From Aphrocallistes beatrix (lineage: Eukaryota; Porifera; Hexactinellida; Sceptrulophora; Aphrocallistidae), in contig OY725505.1 of the NCBI GenBank assembly GCA_963281255.1, positions 248,001 to 312,000 on the forward strand: 64,000 nucleotides of DNA, given 5' to 3'. The notes below the pieces were generated by a model. That model worked only from the letters and a program-made list of their open reading frames with translations. It searched no databases and was not told the DNA's origin. The translations under genes were made by a program, and so were the position numbers. Positions within the stretch are counted from its first letter, which is position 1. Each line of letters starts with the position of its first letter. This document shows, piece by piece, positions 58,610 to 64,000 of the stretch.

Positions 58610-59880
58610 AAATTCGTCAAGATCAGGTCATGATCTATAAATTACTGGACAAGCATTCAAAAGATCTTTTTGGTAACTGAAAGTTCTAAAATCCAATACT
58701 CTCTTACCACCATCCACTATATCAAGGTTAAAAATATAATGATTTATTAAATTTTCTACATTCCTCACGCAGTTTGAAAATGTTCAGTCTCATTACGAAT
58801 AATTTTACGTACAAGACAAAGTCATCAAAAAATTATTTTAAAAGTACATAAGTTGATCGTCATCATACTCAGGAGAATTAAGTCAATGATGAAGTCTTAG
58901 GTTAGGAATAAATTCATTACTCAGTCAGTATCAATTTACAAATGATCCAAAAGTTATACAATGGATAGTTATGTCCAATAATCAAATAGTGAACTCAATA
59001 CTTCCATCACTAAGTTAGCAATCTGGATGAAATGCATTTGAAAGTCCTAGAAATATAGGTAGAATCGGTGAAAAATGGCGTGAAAATATTCATAAACAGG
59101 GTGTTACTAATCAGATAGTGTATCTCAGGCGTTTCCGATGATTTCCACTATAAAATATTATAGTTATTGAGAAAAATATCGTAAGAATATTGGCAGTTTC
59201 AACAATCGCCTTCAAAAGGCTCCAATCAACATACATACATATGTACATACATATTTACTAGTAAAAGTCTTCAAATTCAAGCTATTGATTCTATATACGT
59301 ACCTCAAAGGATATCATGGTCGGATTTAGGAGGGAACAACGGGGGCAATTCCCCATCCTTTTGTTAATAAACCTTATTTTATTATGCATTCATCCGTTTA
59401 AAAAATATATTTTGACTCAATTACTGCCACTCAGGGGTGTATCCATAAGTCTAAAAGTAAAGGAACGCTCAGTATTACAACGCCTTTTTCTAAAATTGTG
59501 CCTCTTGTGTAGCATAATATGTGCCTCCTTTGGTGTCCTGGCTTTCAAAAACGTAGGAGCGAATATATGCGCTTACTATTTGCAGACTTTGGAAGACCAT
59601 TCATTCCATCATCTAAACTAATGAATGATTGTCATGTGTTATGATAAGTTTCATGGGCCACGCCACCTCACGTCTAATCCTGGCCCTTTCAGGGTCCGTG
59701 GGCCCCTTGCCCCCTCTTACCCCTCTCTGGGCTCCCCTTACCTCTTTGCTAGGATATTTTTGGATATGTTTCTATTTCTTCCAAGAAAAACTAGGAGAAT
59801 AAGAATAAGCAGGAACAGGAATCTGGACTTAAAACTAGGACAAAAGGGTGGGGTATAATGTTCTGATAAATATAATGAAC
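58610..59880. other. Intergenic, no gene supported
   Basis: The 101-codon frame at 59316-59621 and the one at 59625-59858 are Leu/Pro/Arg-rich. They lie in sequence with repeat-like words (gggggcaattcccc, cctttcagggtccgtgggcc) and have no recognisable domain. Confidence 0.4.
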
Positions 59881-59881
59881 A

Positions 59882-60055
59882 TACAGTCGACTCCGCTAAA
59901 TAGGATCACTGTTTAATCGGGCCACTTTGGCAGGGCCGGAATAGTTCTCACACATAGAAGCTAATACAAGATATTTTCGGTTAATAGGGTTCTCCACTTA
60001 ATCGGGGCAAAATGTCCTCTGACCGATGTGACCTTATTAAGCAGAGTCGACTGTA
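59882..60055 (+). mobile_element. MITE family A copy
   Basis: tacagtcgactccgctaaat to gcagagtcgactgta, on TA, with an 18-20 bp internal deletion relative to full copies. Confidence 0.75.
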
Positions 60056-60059
60056 TATT

Positions 60060-60945
60060 GGATTCAAGTCTTTATCGCAATGTTCCTGCTTTTATAATTA
60101 TAATTTCGAAGAAGGCATTCTATATTTTGGGAAACAAACATGGAAGTCTAAGGGATGTAGCCAAAATTTAAATACATAATTCATTAAAAATTACGAAAAT
60201 TCTTCATGAGACGTGAGCCAACTGGTGGGGTAATCTTCATGTGCAAAACAACATGATCTGGAACGAAAACTTAAAATTGTTGGTGTTTCTCATTCAACAA
60301 AATTTTGGGAAATGCGCAATCAGTTACATTATATAATAATATACATACATTCATATATTCACACTACGCAAACAAAATTCCGCAAGAATTAATGATGGAT
60401 GATCATGGATAAAATTTATCACATAAAAGTACTAAAAATATTCACAATTCTCTCAACGAAACAGTATCATTGGAGCCTAGTATAACAAGATTAAGTTCAA
60501 TTTTTCAATTGAAAAAATGGAGAAATCATGGCGTAGTCTACAGTTCTAATCGCATAACTCTACAGTTCTACAGTTCTTATCGCATAACTCCGTTTTCTAC
60601 AGTAATTGCAAGATGAAAAGAAACTAGATCAGATAATAATGGGGCCATTGGAAATATATAATTGGATTAGTTGCGAGGGGAATTGATTTATAATTTGAAA
60701 TAATCTCCGCCAATCCGAAAAACCGTTCGAAGCTTTGAAGTTAGAAAATATAAAGTTTTAAAATGGTACAAAATCCACGTACATAAATCGTGAATCTGGT
60801 TACATGATTAGTAAAAAATGTCGGTCGACAAACCGATATTGCGGGCACAGTAAGTGCCTTGGTACGAGAGATATGAGTACTGTAATACATCGGGAACAAT
60901 ACTCCTTTTATGAAAACTGATAATATATTAACATCTTAAGTTCAA
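60060..60945. other. Intergenic, no recognisable content
   Basis: AT-rich sequence. A short direct repeat of ctacagttctaatcgcataa-type sequence lies near 60538-60590. No gene. Confidence 0.4.
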
Positions 60946-60947
60946 AG

Positions 60948-61129
60948 TACAGTTGACTCCGCTTAATAGTGTCACTGTTTAATCGGGTCAACGGCCACTT
61001 TTGGCAGGACCAGAATAGTTCTCACACATAGAAGCTAATACAAAATATTTTCGGTTAATAGGGTTCTCCGCTTAATCGGGCCAAAATGTCCTCTGACCGA
61101 TGTGACCCTATTAAGCGGAGTCGACTGTA
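60948..61129 (+). mobile_element. MITE family A copy
   Basis: tacagttgactccgcttaat to gcggagtcgactgta, with a short internal deletion. Confidence 0.75.
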
Positions 61130-61219
61130 CGAAAATCGGATTCTATATAGTGAAATACCCTCATTAGTCATTGAGATATTACTTATATCTTCAAACAAAG
61201 CTTCGTAGTGGAAGTGTAT

Positions 61220-61310
61220 TAACATAATTAAAATATAAATACACGCTTATAAAAACCGGAAGTAATAACATTTCGCGAAAAAATATTGACGCTAAATAGC
61301 GCGCGCTTAA
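61220..61310. mobile_element. Fragment related to element E
   Basis: Contains cttataaaaaccggaagtaa and catttcgcgaaaaaatattg, as in element E (6440-6490 in complement). Confidence 0.4.
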
Positions 61311-61544
61311 CGCACTCGGCGGGAAACACTGATTTAAGGCAGTATCATCACTTGATTGCACTGTACAATGTTATGGGAAAAGGTGTGAAAATGTGTCTGG
61401 TTGTTTTCTAACATAAATGTTAAAATATCATAACTCTTATATAGTATTAGAACAAGTTTGTAAACTCGCCATTTGCCATCTCGCCAGCCGATTACAAATA
61501 TTGAATCGCGTTTCAATATTTAAAATCTTTCACTGCAAACCCTA

Positions 61545-61625
61545 AAATTTATGGCTTCCCCGCCCAAAATGGCTTAAACCGGAAATGATTTAGCTTTTGA
61601 CGTAGGCATTGATGGATAAAACCTA
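61545..61625. repeat. Dispersed repeat F copy
   Basis: Contains atggcttccccgcccaaaat and aaaccggaaatgatttagc. Confidence 0.45.
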
Positions 61626-61639
61626 TTCTTAAACCCGAA

Positions 61640-62470
61640 ATTTAATCTTAGTTCAAACTAGGACTGATTATAAAAAATCATTATCCCGAAATGAATCCGA
61701 CATCCCCAACACTCCATTGCTGTTACAAGAGGATGCTGATATGAATGATAATTTTGATGGTTTTCTTGTTCGTTTTTAATTTTTATCTACTCTAGTCAGC
61801 AATCTGATTCGATTAATACTGACTTACAGACGAATCTTTTAATTTAATTCACCATTGATAGAATATATCTATTCAATTTTTATTGATATTTAATGAGACC
61901 TCTTCTACCACTTCTGTGCAAGTTTATGTCTATTCAAATGTCTGTATGCAGTTTGTACCATCACAATTTGTTTTGTGTGGGGGGAGATATTTTATGTTGG
62001 TTTGTGGTTTCACAATTTTGAAAAGATTTTGAAAATTAACTTGTCGCTAAGTTGTGAATAAAAATGATACTTAGGAAGACTTTTGTTTGTATCTTGTTGT
62101 GAAGTGATTGAGCAACCTCGGTTTTCTTCAAGATCCAGGCAAAAGATTTCGAGATATCCCTCCAAGTTTTGATCTAATCAGAAAATTATTGCCTTATGAG
62201 ATGCATAATTCACTGCTGTTGGAGCATAATTATAATTTTAAATATACAGCTGGAGTTTCGACAAACCACACTCAAGATGGTCTTGTAGGGCTTTATAGCT
62301 ATATATCATTACAAAAATTTCAATCATTCTAGGAAAAGTTTTTCCCGCTCATCATCATTAACTTGACCTTTTGTCAAGCCACGTTATAAAACATTAAAAT
62401 TATTAAATTATTCGTTCGGTTCCGGTCTTTCGCGATTGAAAACCCGCAACTAGGACTTACAAGCCTAGGC
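61640..62470. other. Intergenic; one weak ORF
   Basis: The frame 62108-62332 lies in this stretch but lacks a recognisable domain and starts with a non-ATG codon. A small exon of an unseen gene cannot be excluded. Confidence 0.35.
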
Positions 62471-62578
62471 ATACAGTCGACTCCGCTTAATAGGCCACTG
62501 GTTAATCGGGTCAACCGCTTAATCTTCGGTTGTATTCTGTATTTTGCTTTGGGATTGTAAGCCTTACCCGCAACACTA

Positions 62579-62938
62579 GGTTACTCCGCTTAATCGGGAT
62601 CTTTGGTCCCAGATATTTTGTCCTGATTAAGCGGAGTTCCCAATTAACCGATGAAATTTAGTACAGTCGACTCCGCTTAATAATGTCACTGTTTAATTGG
62701 GTCAACAGCTTAATCGGGACACTTTTGGCAGGACCGGAATAGCTCTCACACATAGAAGCTAATACAAAATATGTTTGGTTAATAGGGTTCTCCGCTTAAT
62801 CGGGCCAAAATGTCCTCTGACCGATGTGACCCTATTAAGCAGAGTCGACTGTATTAGCTTCTATGTATGGGAACCATTCTGTTCCTGGAGACTTGTCCCA
62901 ATTAAGCGGTTGTCCAGATTAAGCGGAGTTGACTTATT
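62579..62938 (-). mobile_element. MITE family B copy, interrupted by a family A insertion
   Basis: Left part 62579-62661 (actccgcttaatcgggatct to gatgaaatttag) and right part 62854-62938 (ttagcttctatgtatgg to gcggagttgact) match the uninterrupted family B copy at 63708-63865 in order. Family A lies between, on a TA. Confidence 0.8.
62662..62853 (+). mobile_element. MITE family A copy nested in family B
   Basis: tacagtcgactccgcttaat to gcagagtcgactgta, full length. The TA at each end corresponds to the single TA of the family B target gaaatttagtattag. Confidence 0.85.
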
Positions 62939-63300
62939 TAATTAGGTCAATGGGAGAATGGAAAACTGGACAATTGGCAATACATTATTATTTAAAATGA
63001 AACAAAGATTAGTAAGTAACTAATCTTAATAATACAATTCAAGTTGTAATTAGAGAAATTGGCAATTCATTCGTTTTAAATTAACATGTCATTTTCAAAA
63101 AATTAGTTTTAATTGATTTCTCCATTTTAATAATCGTTATCAATTGTAATTAGTTACTATTATGTTAATATCTCGAGTATATAATGGATCCATCTTGATG
63201 ATTTACACGCATTTACATCGATGGAGGCTATTTATTCCAAATTTTCATCTTTTATAACTTCTTAAAACCGTCGAAATGGTTTTCAAGGTATGAAAATATA

Positions 63301-63490
63301 TACAGTCAACTCAGGTTAATCGGGACACCGGTTAATCGGGAGAACCGCTTAATTGGGACAAGTCTCCAGGAACGAAATAGTTCCCATACATAGAAGCTAA
63401 TACTAAATTTCATCAGTTAATTGGGAACTCCGCTTAATCGGGACAAAATATCCGGGACCAAAGTGTCCCGATTAAGCGGAGTCCCCTGTA
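63301..63490 (+). mobile_element. MITE family B copy
   Basis: tacagtcaactcaggttaat to gattaagcggagtcccctgta-type end, on TA. Shares the agaagctaatac core with family A but has distinct termini and a gtctccaggaac interior. Confidence 0.75.
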
Positions 63491-63707
63491 TATACAACAG
63501 GTGTGAAAATATACCTTCGTATCAGACACATTTTCATTGCTATAGACTATGAGAAAATTAATTTGTATGTAGAACGTCGAATCAATATTAATACGAGCGT
63601 ACTATCCATAAACACATATGCGATTAAATAATGAAATTTTGATAATAAAATGCTTTCCACCAGCGTCCTTAGAATAAATATTTTGGAGTTGAAGTTTTTT
63701 ATTGAGA

Positions 63708-63865
63708 TACAGGTGACTCCGCTTAATCGGGACACTTTGGTCCCGGATACTTTGCCCCCGATTAAGCAAAGTTCCCAATTAACCGATGAAATTTAGTATT
63801 AGTTTCTATGTATGGAAACCATTCTGCTCCTGGAGACTTGTCCCGATTAAGCGGATTTGACTGTA
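63708..63865 (-). mobile_element. MITE family B copy
   Basis: tacaggtgactccgcttaat to aagcggatttgactgta. Provides the empty-site comparison for the nested insertion at 62662. Confidence 0.75.
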
Positions 63866-64000
63866 AATATTTTTTTTTGTCATAATTAACTCCATGTCCA
63901 TATAAAGATACTCAAATAAAATACAGGAAGTCTCTGCGAAATGTAAATGATAAAAGGAGCGGAGTAGGACAAATTGGACCATGGATAACACAGTACGTAT

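Noticed and set aside
59316..59858. 101- and 77-codon frames that look membrane-like or basic
   Set aside because: No motif, no paralogue, repeat-like surroundings and poor start context.
62108..62332. 74-codon frame with fairly normal composition
   Set aside because: Non-ATG start and no recognisable domain. It could be a stray exon, but I cannot support it.
51406..63865. Regularly recurring near-identical units, considered as a CRISPR-like array or a satellite
   Set aside because: Spacing is irregular, units are 160-190 bp with inverted ends on TA, orientations vary and one is nested. These are MITEs.

Overview
This is a stretch of nuclear DNA from an invertebrate animal. It is AT-rich and full of small transposable elements. 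The animal assignment rests on a complete CCDC40 gene (motile-cilium ruler protein), an Msx homeobox gene and a reticulophagy regulator (RETREG/FAM134). All three are split by GT-AG introns that join in frame. The phylum cannot be fixed from the sequence.

Region 1 (1-17.7 kb) is an accessory block. It opens with the wreck of a P-element/THAP9-like transposase. A tandemly duplicated family follows, all on the + strand: an intact NHL-type beta-propeller gene (4662-5618), a frameshifted second copy (7682-8588), and four tiny hydrophilic genes (11770, 13923, 16017 and 17304) that come as two duplicated pairs. The propeller proteins and the four small proteins share one short N-terminal motif, roughly YE..V...A..DF..L. 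I think this marks one lineage-specific gene cluster. It is the most unusual thing in the window.

Region 2 (17.8-28.7 kb) holds CCDC40 on the - strand: 11 coding exons, 931 aa, with introns packed with foldback DNA and nested MITEs. An intronless orphan multi-pass (about seven-helix) membrane protein gene lies head-to-head with it.

Region 3 (29.4-39.9 kb) has three - strand genes: a two-exon RETREG-like ER-phagy receptor with a C-terminal LIR, a 1206-aa SR-rich zinc-finger protein with an uninterrupted coding region, and an intronless PLP-dependent decarboxylase of the GAD/CSAD group with an altered active-site loop.

Region 4 (40-50.7 kb) holds Msx on the + strand: three coding exons, 292 aa, with a 3.9-kb intron just before the homeodomain.

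Region 5 (50.7-64 kb) has no convincing gene. It is dense with one TA-flanked MITE family (A) and a related family (B), and one A copy sits inside a B copy. Across the window several MITE classes are recognisable by their target-site duplications: 8-bp (hAT-like), TTAA (piggyBac-like) and TA (Tc1/mariner/pogo-like). Paralogous empty sites or nested insertions confirm several of them. I saw no rRNA, tRNA or CRISPR.
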